A stretch of DNA of 14,492 nt from JBNKDD01 sp050288085 (GTDB lineage: Bacteria > Chloroflexota > Anaerolineae > Aggregatilineales > UBA3940), in contig JBNKDD010000138.1 of assembly GCA_050288085.1 (NCBI GenBank), positions 1-14,492 of the forward strand. Direction: 5' to 3'. Below the pieces are notes generated by a model. It saw nothing but the letters and a program-made list of their open reading frames with translations, was not told the origin of the DNA and made no database searches. The position numbers were made by a program, and so were the translations under genes. Shown here piece after piece: positions 1 through 7,544 of this stretch; within the stretch, counting starts at the first letter, position 1, and each line of letters opens with the position of its first letter.

Positions 1-1743
1 ACAGCCTGCGCCGTGACCTATGTACAATTTTCTGCTACCAGCGATAGAACGGGGTTCACCCAACTCAATGCTGCTATGGCAAATAGTCTGCACCTGGCGC
101 TCCAACCCTGGCTGTGGTACGCAGGATTAAAATGGCTCTACTTCGGTCCAAAGGACCAGAAGCCTGCTGCCGTATGGCGCTTTGGTCTATTCGGGCTGCT
201 GATCGGCTTATCAACGACTGTGCATATTGGGCCGGGCTTTAGAATGGCTCAACTGGTTGGGGCCATCCTGCTGTTGTATGTGGCCAGCAAAGATGTGNNN
301 NNNNNNNTTGGATGGTTCGTATTAGGGGCCGCCGTTGGAGCCTCGCCTGCCGCCTGGGTTTACTTAAGCAACACGCTGGGTGGGAGTGCCGCCGAAGTAG
401 ATTTCGCCACCCATGCTAATGTTGTCCGGGAACGCGCCAGAATAATCTTTCCTTATCCCGAAGCCCGGCTGTTTGGCATGGCAATAGGTCCGGCTGGGCA
501 GATTGGCGGTGTTATTGCCTACATCGCAACCACCATCCTGACGGCCATCGCTACCCTGATCTGGAAAGATACAAAACCAGCCATATCCCGCTGGATGTAT
601 CTGGGCTGCGGTCTGGTACAGATCGTGATGGCGGCGTTGATGGCCTGGGACACCCCCATGATGTTGATCGCGATAGTCTGGTGGGTGTTTGCTGCCGACC
701 GGCGATGGCGTTCAATTGATGGCCTTTTGATGAATGCCACCGCCGTCGTTAACCTGATGGTCTGGGTGATCACCCCGCTGCTCGTCATGATCTGGACGCG
801 GGCCGAGATTTCGTCTATCTCAACCCTGACCTGGGAAGAGGGCCGGGGGTCGATGCTTATGTTCTGGCCGCTCCGGTTTATTCTGGGCAAAACCCTTGAG
901 TGGGCCGTCAAGGAGATAAAAGCATCGCTATATGGGGGCATCCTGGTTGTGGCCTTGCTGGCTGCGGGCAGCCCGGTGGAGAGCTACCGGTGGCAGTACA
1001 TCCTGCTGGTTTTTCTTGCCATCCTGATCTGGCTGCCGCGTCTCCAGCTTATCCCCGAATCAATTGTTAATTGGGTGAGCGTGACCGGTGCTGCGATTGG
1101 ACTGAGTTATATCGTGATGCGCGGCCTGGGATTCACAGAGTTCAGCCTGACGGTGTTGGTTGTGGGAGCTGTCGCCGGTTTGACCATCACGCTGATTCAG
1201 GCCCTACCAGCCGTGAATCTGCGGGTGGCAGCGGGCATATTTGGTGTGGTGCTGTCTCTGGGCGCTGTCTGGATCGTACCGGGCAATACGCCGCTCGAAC
1301 CGCCCACCATGAAAAATGCATTACTTCATGCCCCGCAAGTCTGGCGAACCCACTGGTCGTTTGACCGGACTCCTGAAGTCGGGGCAGAGCGGATCGCCCT
1401 GATTGACGCAGCTGACTGGACAAGATCGCATATCCCTGAAGGGGCAGTTGTCTATACCAACCTTTTTGAATTCCGATATCGCTCCGAGCGACCGATCACG
1501 CACACCTGGAAAGATATTGGCAGCGCCTATTATTCTCCAGGAGGCAAGGCCATTGAGTTCTATGACCGGTATCATTTGTTTGAGGCGGGGTATGCCGATC
1601 CAGACCTCTTTTGGAAACTGGTAGATGAGTATGCAGTGGATTATGTTCTGGTCGGCCCTGAGCGGTCTTTTGCCGTTGACGGGCTGGAAGCCTGCTATGC
1701 CAATCATACCTATCAACTGCTGGGCATCAAGGGCTGCCCCTGA
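1..1743 (+). CDS. Polytopic GT-C-like membrane protein, C-terminal part (5' truncated)
   Basis: The reading frame is already open at base 1 and ends with TGA at 1743, so the true start lies upstream. The first in-frame start codon, GTG at 13, is probably internal. About 400 visible residues are a succession of hydrophobic helices, for example around residues 50-100 and 180-235 counted from base 13. They are followed by a soluble tail of about 110 residues containing DWTRSHIPEGAVVYTN and DYVLVGPER. That layout, many TM helices plus a tail of the 'W-(I/T)-R-x-x-x-P-x-x-A-x-V' type, is known from membrane glycosyltransferases of the GT-C class and their undescribed relatives in Chloroflexota. 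The N-terminal catalytic loop (DE and HPP motifs) is not visible, so activity cannot be judged. A 10-N gap interrupts the gene at 298-307, and the frame happens to be kept across it. The neighbouring methyltransferase and ABC exporter fit glycan assembly. Confidence 0.75.
   Translation, partial: TACAVTYVQFSATSDRTGFTQLNAAMANSLHLALQPWLWYAGLKWLYFGPKDQKPAAVWRFGLFGLLIGLSTTVHIGPGFRMAQLVGAILLLYVASKDVXXXXGWFVLGAAVGASPAAWVYLSNTLGGSAAEVDFATHANVVRERARIIFPYPEARLFGMAIGPAGQIGGVIAYIATTILTAIATLIWKDTKPAISRWMYLGCGLVQIVMAALMAWDTPMMLIAIVWWVFAADRRWRSIDGLLMNATAVVNLMVWVITPLLVMIWTRAEISSISTLTWEEGRGSMLMFWPLRFILGKTLEWAVKEIKASLYGGILVVALLAAGSPVESYRWQYILLVFLAILIWLPRLQLIPESIVNWVSVTGAAIGLSYIVMRGLGFTEFSLTVLVVGAVAGLTITLIQALPAVNLRVAAGIFGVVLSLGAVWIVPGNTPLEPPTMKNALLHAPQVWRTHWSFDRTPEVGAERIALIDAADWTRSHIPEGAVVYTNLFEFRYRSERPITHTWKDIGSAYYSPGGKAIEFYDRYHLFEAGYADPDLFWKLVDEYAVDYVLVGPERSFAVDGLEACYANHTYQLLGIKGCP
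298..307. other. 10-base N run (scaffold gap)
   Basis: Ten consecutive N bases lie inside the first gene. Protein on both sides is hydrophobic and in the same frame, so the join is plausible. A fixed run of ten Ns usually stands for unknown length, so residues may be missing here. Confidence 0.95.
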
Positions 1744-1868
1744 GCCAGATTGGTGCAAAGGCCGGTTGCAAACTGGCGCAGGCTGTACCGGTGGGGTATC
1801 TTATCCAACCTGAACATCTTGACAATTAGTTCTGCTCTTTACATCAAGAACACGATAGGAATGGATTT

Positions 1869-2618
1869 ATGCTAATACCACTCAAAAGCGCAATTGTTCG
1901 AATGTATCGCCGCATCCGATATCCAAAACCGAAGGTAGCCGCACAGGGTTATGAAGCCCCAGGTGAAGAACGCGAGATTGATTATTGGGGGGCGCGTCGG
2001 CCATCGACGGATGATACATTCTGGGATTATTATGCGCATGGTGAAGATGGCATGAACAACACGCACGATCTGATCGCTACCCTGGAGAAATTGGACTTGC
2101 CGCCTGATTTCTCCCTTCATGAAATGGGGTGCAACCTGGGGCGTAATGAATACCATATTCATCAACGATTTCCACAAGCAAAACTCTCCGGGAATGATGT
2201 AAATCCCGAGATTGCTGCCCGCTGCCGGGAATACTTCGGTGACTTTGCTGACACGATGCAGTTTGAAGTCATACCCACTCAAGACTGGTTGGAACATCAG
2301 GCCAATGCCGGGCATCAGGTAGATGTGCTGGTTTCAGTCGCTCATCTGATCCATGTGCCAGAAGAATCGATGGAGGTTCTGGCGAAGTATGCGCCGCAAG
2401 TGGCTCGTCGCTACATTGTGTTCATCGAGTCGGCAGGGACGCATAGTCCTGACAGCGAATGGTACAAGAAATGGACTACTGGCGATAGTGTCCATTGGTT
2501 TGACCGGGATTACACCCAGATTATCACCGGCATGGAGCTTGTCTCTAAAGATGAGCAGGTAAAAACAGATTCCGGCAAGGAATATGCCATCTATATTTTC
2601 AAACACCCCGAAGCCTGA
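1869..2618 (+). CDS. Class I SAM-dependent methyltransferase
   Basis: The 249-residue protein has a Rossmann-type SAM-binding core. Motif I is LHEMGCNLGRNE (residues 83-94), a variant of the E-x-G-C-x-x-G-R form. An acidic residue follows at the end of beta-2 (GNDVN, 108-112), and VDVLVSVAHLIHVPEE (151-166) forms the motif IV/post-IV region. The first 60 residues are basic and aromatic without a clear domain. It probably transfers a methyl group to a small molecule or glycan in the cytoplasm, but the substrate cannot be told from sequence. ATG 1869 is chosen because AGGA (1857-1860) lies 8 nt upstream and the ATG at 1861 runs straight into a stop. It lies 125 nt after the membrane protein and 57 nt before the ABC exporter, so it may be cotranscribed with them. 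Related proteins modify surface polysaccharides, so a sugar methyltransferase is a reasonable guess. Confidence 0.82.
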   Translation: MLIPLKSAIVRMYRRIRYPKPKVAAQGYEAPGEEREIDYWGARRPSTDDTFWDYYAHGEDGMNNTHDLIATLEKLDLPPDFSLHEMGCNLGRNEYHIHQRFPQAKLSGNDVNPEIAARCREYFGDFADTMQFEVIPTQDWLEHQANAGHQVDVLVSVAHLIHVPEESMEVLAKYAPQVARRYIVFIESAGTHSPDSEWYKKWTTGDSVHWFDRDYTQIITGMELVSKDEQVKTDSGKEYAIYIFKHPEA

Positions 2619-2675
2619 TCCAACAATTTTGGCGTGGTTATACATCCTGGTATCCTGGAGTCACCTGGTAAACCG

Positions 2676-4526
2676 ATGAACGAATCGAATTTGGCTGCTG
2701 CCTCACTTGGGCCGCGACAGATATTTAGTTTGCTGCGTCCCTATGTCGGACGGTTAACGCTGCTGGCTTTGGCGGCAGTTGGGTTGAGCTTCCTGACCGG
2801 GATCACGCAGGTTGCTCTTACTCCCCTGTTGGAGATCGTGCTGGATAACACTCCAACCACCGAGATAACGAGCTTCACCTTTGACCTGAACCAACTGGGC
2901 CTGTCAATATTGGGGATGGTCGGGCAGCTTACCGGCCTGACCGAGCGTTGGCCACTGCTGCTGGCTACGACCGGTTTTTACTTCGTACTGGCCGTGATCG
3001 GACAGGTTGCGGGTTTTGGGACTCGCTACTGGGCAATGACGGTCCGGCTGAAGATCTCGCGTGACCTGGAGTATAAATTGTTTGGGCATATCCTGCGGCT
3101 ACCCCTGTCCTTCCTGAAGAATCACCAGGCTGGATGGCTGCAATCACGCATGACAGCCGATGTTCATGCTGCGATGGAGTTGATCAACCAGCTTATCATT
3201 GATGGCTTGAGCAGTGTCTTGCTGGTCGTTTTTTACATCGTCGTGCTGCTGGCAACCGACGTACGTTTAACCCTGGTGGCCGCAGCTGCAGGCGCGATCC
3301 ACCTGGGTGTTTCCCGCGGGCTGACCAATATGGCGAAGTCCCGCACCCGTGCTAATTTCGAGGTTGGGGCGCAGTTGTTAGGCTTCATCCAGGAGCGGAT
3401 TGGGGCCGCCCGCGAGATCAAGGCTCTGGCCGGTGAAGCCCATGAGCAGGAAAACTTTTGGGAGCGCGTCTCCGATCAAATCCAGGTGGCCTTCCGCTAT
3501 TTCATCTTCAAGCACATCGAAAAGCCGATCCGCTGGACGATTAACCGGACGGTGGTCTTAGCCGTGATGTTGTTTGGCGCGTGGCAGCTGCTTCACGGCC
3601 AGTTATCGACCTCGGCTTTTATGATGTTCATGTTCTTTGCCCAGGCTTTGATCGGCCCACTCAGTTCGCTGATGAGTATTTTGCTCCAGGCTCAGGTGAT
3701 CGGCGCTTCGTTGGAAGGGGTATCTTACATCCTCAGCCATGAGCAAGAGAGTGGTGGGGATCACCCGCTGCCGGAGGGTGGATTCCAGACAGCGCTGGTG
3801 CTGGATCACGTCTCCTTTTCCTATGAGGATCTACCGGTCTTGCAGGACGTTAACCTGACAATCAACCGGGGTGAGATGGTCGCTTTGGTCGGGCGCAGTG
3901 GGGCCGGTAAAAGCACGCTGGTTGATCTGATACTGCGCTTCTATGCACTTAAAGATGGGCAGATTGCTCTCGACGGGGTGCCGGTTGAGGACTTTGACCT
4001 GGGGCAGTACCGCCGGTTGTTTGGCGTGGTGTCACAGGACAGCATTCTCTTCAATGATACGGTCTACAATAACATCGCCTATGCCCGACCCGACCTCAGC
4101 CGTGAGGATGTCGAAGCCGCCGCCCGAATCGCCAACGCCGAAGACTTCATACTGAACGACCTGTCTGACGGTTACGAGACAGCGCTGGGCGAACGGGGAA
4201 CTCGATTGTCTGGTGGGCAGCGCCAGCGGATTGCGATTGCGCGGTCGGTCGCCCATCGGCCTGCCATCCTGGTATTGGACGAAGCAACCAGCGCGCTCGA
4301 CTCGGAGTCAGAGCGGCTGGTTCAGGATGCGATTGCACGAGTGGTCAAAAATAGCACCGCTATCGTGATCGCCCACCGCTTATCTACCATCCGCATGGCC
4401 GATAAAATTGTGGTGCTCAAAGAAGGCCGGGTGGTTGAAATGGGCACACATGAACAATTATATGAGCAGGGCGGCGAATATCGCTACCTGCATGACTTGC
4501 AGTTCCAACCGGATGAGGTAGGTTAG
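2676..4526 (+). CDS. ABC exporter half-transporter (TMD-NBD fusion), MsbA/PglK-like
   Basis: The 616-residue protein is a complete half-transporter expected to work as a homodimer in the inner membrane. The N-terminal half has about six hydrophobic spans (roughly residues 22-50, 85-110, 170-190, 195-215, 290-310, 315-345). The C-terminal ATPase has Walker A GRSGAGKST (406-414), Q-loop Gln454, signature LSGGQ (511-515), Walker B ending in Asp535 with catalytic Glu536, and switch His567, so all key residues are intact. Exporters of this type flip lipids or lipid-linked sugars or extrude drugs. With a GT-C-like protein and a methyltransferase upstream, a lipid-linked glycan flippase is favoured by inference. 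ATG 2676 is preferred over GTG 2634 because it gives the usual short cytoplasmic lead before LLRPYVGRL. Its ribosome site is weak (GGAG about 15 nt upstream), so the start is not certain. It converges with the next gene, 28 nt away. Confidence 0.93.
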   Translation: MNESNLAAASLGPRQIFSLLRPYVGRLTLLALAAVGLSFLTGITQVALTPLLEIVLDNTPTTEITSFTFDLNQLGLSILGMVGQLTGLTERWPLLLATTGFYFVLAVIGQVAGFGTRYWAMTVRLKISRDLEYKLFGHILRLPLSFLKNHQAGWLQSRMTADVHAAMELINQLIIDGLSSVLLVVFYIVVLLATDVRLTLVAAAAGAIHLGVSRGLTNMAKSRTRANFEVGAQLLGFIQERIGAAREIKALAGEAHEQENFWERVSDQIQVAFRYFIFKHIEKPIRWTINRTVVLAVMLFGAWQLLHGQLSTSAFMMFMFFAQALIGPLSSLMSILLQAQVIGASLEGVSYILSHEQESGGDHPLPEGGFQTALVLDHVSFSYEDLPVLQDVNLTINRGEMVALVGRSGAGKSTLVDLILRFYALKDGQIALDGVPVEDFDLGQYRRLFGVVSQDSILFNDTVYNNIAYARPDLSREDVEAAARIANAEDFILNDLSDGYETALGERGTRLSGGQRQRIAIARSVAHRPAILVLDEATSALDSESERLVQDAIARVVKNSTAIVIAHRLSTIRMADKIVVLKEGRVVEMGTHEQLYEQGGEYRYLHDLQFQPDEVG

Positions 4527-4554
4527 TCCTCAGGACGCCTCTGACCCCGCCGGA

Positions 4555-4965
4555 TTATTCTTTCGGCTTCAACCCGACCGTCTGTATCGAAAGTTGATTC
4601 ATCAAGTCGAGGTACAGGGCGTTGAGATACTGCCCGGCAGCCTCGATCCGCTCGATGGTGTGGCGCTGCGACTCGTTGACCGGGTTTTTCTCCTCGTGCA
4701 GCAGCAGATAGCTAAACCCGATGATCCCCCCAATCGGCCCACCGAGTTTGTGGGCAAAGGAGGTCGTCTCCATCCCCTCTTTGACATTGAGCGTAAAGCG
4801 CGGAATTACGTCGAGCATCTTGACACAGTAGTTATGAATGTAGTCGAGCAACTCGCGTTGTTCGGTTGTTAAATCCTGCTCCCTCATGCGTTCCGACCAC
4901 CGCCGCGCGGCAGTTAATGGGCTGATAAATTCTTCAAGCAGTGTGCAAAATAGTTTTTCATCCAT
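4555..4965 (-). CDS. Stand-alone histidine-kinase DHp-like protein
   Basis: This is a 136-residue soluble protein. Residues 68-90 (TSFAHKLGGPIGGIIGFSYLL region) closely resemble the H-box of HisKA domains, with His72 and Pro77 kept but the usual SHELRTP degenerated to AHKLGGP. A second amphipathic helix (97-126, ESQRHTIERIEAAGQYLNAL) matches the second helix of the dimerization bundle. There is no HATPase domain, so it cannot phosphorylate itself. Residues 13-55 look like a diverged copy of the same unit without the His. It could be a phosphotransfer, docking or four-helix-bundle scaffold protein. ATG 4965 is chosen because a longer frame would run back through the rhomboid gene. The ribosome site is weak (GGTAA), which fits coupling to the rhomboid gene whose stop is 11 nt upstream. 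It is the last gene of the operon, and no hairpin with a T-run follows it. Identification rests on motif resemblance only. Confidence 0.7.
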   Translation of the reverse strand: MDEKLFCTLLEEFISPLTAARRWSERMREQDLTTEQRELLDYIHNYCVKMLDVIPRFTLNVKEGMETTSFAHKLGGPIGGIIGFSYLLLHEEKNPVNESQRHTIERIEAAGQYLNALYLDLMNQLSIQTVGLKPKE

Positions 4966-4976
4966 GTGCTTTAGTG

Positions 4977-5675
4977 TTACCAACGTCCGCCCCCAAAATC
5001 GTATCGTGATAGAGTCGGCAAGCCGCGCATCTTGGCGTAGGCAAACATCAGGCCGAACCCGGCTACAAAACCGCCGATATGCGCCCAGAAGGCCACGCCG
5101 CCGCCCGTGCTCCCCAGTGAAAAGAGACCCAGAATCAACTGGTAGACAAACCAGAAACCCAATACCCACAGCGCCCGCAGCGTTGTAACCCGGATGAAGC
5201 GGAACATAAACACCAGGGTACGGACGTAGGCGTGCGGATACAGTACCAGGTACGCTCCCAGCACCCCGGAGATCGCCCCACTCGCTCCGAGGGTTGGGAT
5301 ATTGCTAAATGGACTGGTGGCGATATGGGCCATCGTTGCGAGCAGCCCACACACCAGATAAAACCCCAGATAGGGGATATGCCCCAGGGTATCTTCGATG
5401 TTATCGCCGAACACCCACAGGTACAGCATATTGCCGATCAGGTGCATCCAATCGCCATGTAGGAACATCGATGTGAAGAAATCCCCAACCACCGCCAGGC
5501 TGAAGCTGCGGGTCACCTCGACCGGGGTCAGCGCTGCCTCGTAAATAAACGGCTGCAACTGCCCGTTGGCCTGCAATAACTGCTCATAAAGAAACACAAC
5601 GACGTTAATGGCGATCAGCACAATCGTTACAATCGGGGTGCTTTTGCCGGGATTTTCGTCTCGGAATGGGATCAT
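4977..5675 (-). CDS. Rhomboid-family intramembrane serine protease
   Basis: The 232-residue protein has six or so hydrophobic helices. Catalytic Ser132 sits in GASGAISG (130-137) and the catalytic His199 in AHIGGFVAG (198-206). The HGDWMHLIGNM segment (73-83) supplies the conserved H-x4-H-x3-N, with Asn82 as the likely oxyanion partner, as in GlpG. The dyad is therefore complete and the enzyme should cleave TM helices of client proteins within the cytoplasmic membrane. The N-terminus begins with PFRDENPGKSTP before the first helix, common in the bacterial rhomboids that lack an extra cytoplasmic domain. Its ATG overlaps the TGA of the Nudix gene by ATGA, strong evidence for translational coupling. 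The client is unknown. The single-pass binding protein two genes upstream is a candidate by proximity only. Confidence 0.93.
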   Translation of the reverse strand: MIPFRDENPGKSTPIVTIVLIAINVVVFLYEQLLQANGQLQPFIYEAALTPVEVTRSFSLAVVGDFFTSMFLHGDWMHLIGNMLYLWVFGDNIEDTLGHIPYLGFYLVCGLLATMAHIATSPFSNIPTLGASGAISGVLGAYLVLYPHAYVRTLVFMFRFIRVTTLRALWVLGFWFVYQLILGLFSLGSTGGGVAFWAHIGGFVAGFGLMFAYAKMRGLPTLSRYDFGGGRW

Positions 5676-6088
5676 GTTGACTCGTACTCTTCAAAAAATC
5701 GCTTGATCTGCGTCTCAAAGCCAAAGGCCACCGGGATATGGTCGATCTCTTCCCGGCTAAAATAGCGGAGCCGCTGTCCCTCATATAAGGGGATATCCTC
5801 CGCCGGTCGATCCAGTTTACCCCGGTACAGGTAATTTGTGAAGGCCACCGTCCCATTTTCCCTCAGGCTATCATACACCGTCCACAGCCAGAGGGGAAGT
5901 GACAGATTCATTTCTTCCAGTAGTTCGCGCCGAATGGCTTCTTCTGGCGTTTCCCCTGGCTCGACGTGCCCGCCGGGCAGCGTCCAATGATTGGGATATT
6001 CCAGGTGAGAATAGTCACTCCGAAGCTGAAGCAGCAGCTTCCCCTGTGAATTGGTCAGCAGCACCGAAACCCCGGCAGCTTTTTTCAT
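5672..6088 (-). CDS. Nudix hydrolase
   Basis: The 138-residue protein has the size of a minimal Nudix domain. The Nudix box spans residues 40-62: GGHVEPGETPEEAIRREL continuing into LEEMNL, with metal-binding RE and EE present. The usual Gly near the end is Asn61, a mild departure from G-x5-E-x7-R-E-U-x-E-E-x-G-U. The family hydrolyses nucleoside diphosphates linked to another moiety (NTPs, ADP-ribose, NAD-type or nucleotide-sugar substrates) in the cytoplasm. The substrate cannot be assigned here. The start ATG 6088 is supported by AGGA about 8 nt upstream and by the family start MKKAAGVSVLL. It follows the binding-protein stop by 13 nt and overlaps the rhomboid gene by 4 nt, so it is firmly inside the operon. 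A TIR protein in the same operon makes an NAD-derived substrate worth testing, but this is inference. Confidence 0.93.
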   Translation of the reverse strand: MKKAAGVSVLLTNSQGKLLLQLRSDYSHLEYPNHWTLPGGHVEPGETPEEAIRRELLEEMNLSLPLWLWTVYDSLRENGTVAFTNYLYRGKLDRPAEDIPLYEGQRLRYFSREEIDHIPVAFGFETQIKRFFEEYEST

Positions 6089-6101
6089 GCACGATCCTGG
6101 C

Positions 6102-7520
6102 TCATTGCTCGACAACGACGAATTCCCCGTCAACCACCTGGACAATCTCAGTCGTGTGCGCACCACAGTCGCCGAATTCGCTGCAAACAATCGTGCCGGT
6201 TATGCCTTCAAAGTTCGTATCATACATGGCGTCGCGCAGGGCCTTGAGCCCGATCACGAGGTTACCCTGCTCATCTTCCAGCGCCACCGCTTCAATCGCC
6301 TTGAGGATCAGCGTCATGGCGTCGTAACTTTCTGGTGCGAAGACAGTCTGGGGTTCTTCGCCGTAGGCTTCCTCATAGGCTTGCAATAAATCCTCATAGC
6401 GCGATCCGCTGCTGGCGGCTGGGCCGCTGGCATAAACGCCTTCTGCTGCATCACCGGCAGTGTCGAGGAAATTATCCAGCTTGATGACATCCGAGCCCAT
6501 CAAGACCACGTCTTCCAGCCCTTGAATCTCCTTAGACTGGAACGCGATCAAGCTCGCTTCAGCCGGGAAGAGGGGGAAGTAAATCATGTCAGGGCCGGAG
6601 GCGGCTATGGCCTTTAAAATCGGGCGCATATCGGTCTCGCCAATATCAACCGACTCGGCATACACGATAGTTCCGCCCAGCGAATCAAAGTGCTCGGAAA
6701 AAGCTTCAACCACTCCCTCAGCGTATGGACTGCCATCATGAATAGTCGCGACGGTAGTCAGACCTAACTCATAATAGGCAAATTCAGCCGCTGCTAGACC
6801 CTGTTTGTTATCGTTGTAGCCGGTGCGCATGAAAGAGGGTGGTACGAGTCCCTCTTTCAATGCCCCGGCGACGCAGGATGGAGAAACCATCGTCAGGTGG
6901 TCGTCCTCGTAGATAGGCGCTCCCGCCTCACAGGAGGCTGCGCAGGTGTGCCCGACTACGGCAAGGATGGTTTCGTCAGAAACGGTTTCTATGGCAGCGT
7001 TCCGTCCACCTTCGGCACTGCACTCGGTATCGTGGGGGACGATCTCAATATCATGCCCGGCAATCTGCCCGAAATCGACAGTGGCCAGTTCGGCCCCGCG
7101 CTGCTCGGTCAGACCAAACGCTTTAATGCCCGTCCCGGAGGTCACCGTATTGACCGCGATCCGGATCGGTTCACCTGGGCCAATGACGACATTTTCCCAC
7201 TCATCGATAGGGATGACGATCGGCTCTTTCGTGGCGGTCGGTTCGACGGTCGGTGTACTGACCACTTCGGTGGCGGCTGCTTCTGTGACTACCTCTGGTT
7301 CGGTGTTGACTTCTATCTCCGGCGCGTCGAGCCCGGCATATTCCGACAGGTCAATCAGCCCGAAAGCACCGACAACACCGACAATAGCCATGATGCACAG
7401 GCAGATGACTACCAGGCCGATACAGCCAATCCAGGCCCAGCTAGGTAAACCCAGGAAGTTCTTTTTCTCACCGGATGGTAACGGTTCATTGCTGGTTTCC
7501 TGTTCGTATTCTTGCAACAT
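6102..7520 (-). CDS. Membrane-anchored branched-chain amino-acid-type (LivJ-like) substrate-binding protein
   Basis: The 472-residue protein has three parts. There is a short charged cytoplasmic N-terminus (1-27), one TM helix (about 28-55, SWAWIGCIGLVVICLC onward) and a Thr/Glu/Pro-rich linker (65-110). A type I periplasmic-binding-protein domain follows (117-472; starts IRIAVNTVTSGTG, with AEGVVEAFSEHF and FAPESYDAMTLILKAI typical of Peripla_BP_6). The lead looks like an uncleaved anchor rather than a lipobox. Six cysteines lie in the outer domain (167, 193, 197, 216, 446, 452) and may form disulfides. No permease or ATPase genes adjoin it, so a sensor role is as likely as uptake. The start ATG 7520 has a purine-rich leader with GGGA about 10 nt upstream. 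It begins 24 nt after the TIR-TPR stop and ends 13 nt before the Nudix start. The ligand is unknown. Confidence 0.9.
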   Translation of the reverse strand: MLQEYEQETSNEPLPSGEKKNFLGLPSWAWIGCIGLVVICLCIMAIVGVVGAFGLIDLSEYAGLDAPEIEVNTEPEVVTEAAATEVVSTPTVEPTATKEPIVIPIDEWENVVIGPGEPIRIAVNTVTSGTGIKAFGLTEQRGAELATVDFGQIAGHDIEIVPHDTECSAEGGRNAAIETVSDETILAVVGHTCAASCEAGAPIYEDDHLTMVSPSCVAGALKEGLVPPSFMRTGYNDNKQGLAAAEFAYYELGLTTVATIHDGSPYAEGVVEAFSEHFDSLGGTIVYAESVDIGETDMRPILKAIAASGPDMIYFPLFPAEASLIAFQSKEIQGLEDVVLMGSDVIKLDNFLDTAGDAAEGVYASGPAASSGSRYEDLLQAYEEAYGEEPQTVFAPESYDAMTLILKAIEAVALEDEQGNLVIGLKALRDAMYDTNFEGITGTIVCSEFGDCGAHTTEIVQVVDGEFVVVEQ

Positions 7521-7544
7521 ATTCTCTTTCCCTTTTGCCTCATG

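Noticed and set aside
1761..1777. GCCGGTT-gca-AACTGGC hairpin after the first gene as a terminator
   Set aside because: A 7-bp stem with one wobble pair and no T-run follows. It may be chance.
1819..1845. TTGACA upstream of the first methyltransferase as a promoter
   Set aside because: The -35 match is perfect, but the best -10 (TACATC) is poor and the spacing only 15 bp. Not enough to call.
4527..4554. Bidirectional terminator between the convergent ABC and DHp-like genes
   Set aside because: Only a 4-bp GTCC-TCA-GGAC stem near the stop codon is seen, without T-runs on either strand.
4966..5169. N-terminal extension of the DHp-like protein through the rhomboid gene
   Set aside because: It would overlap the end of the rhomboid gene by about 190 bases in another frame, and the extension has no HisKA character. 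ATG 4965 fits the operon spacing.
6089..6190. Longer Nudix protein starting inside the binding-protein gene
   Set aside because: The extra 34 residues overlap the upstream gene. The family start and AGGA point to ATG 6088.
7475..7510. Similarity of the binding-protein 5' end to the TIR-TPR leader (GATGGTAA...TTC)
   Set aside because: Only short, gapped matches exist; probably chance.
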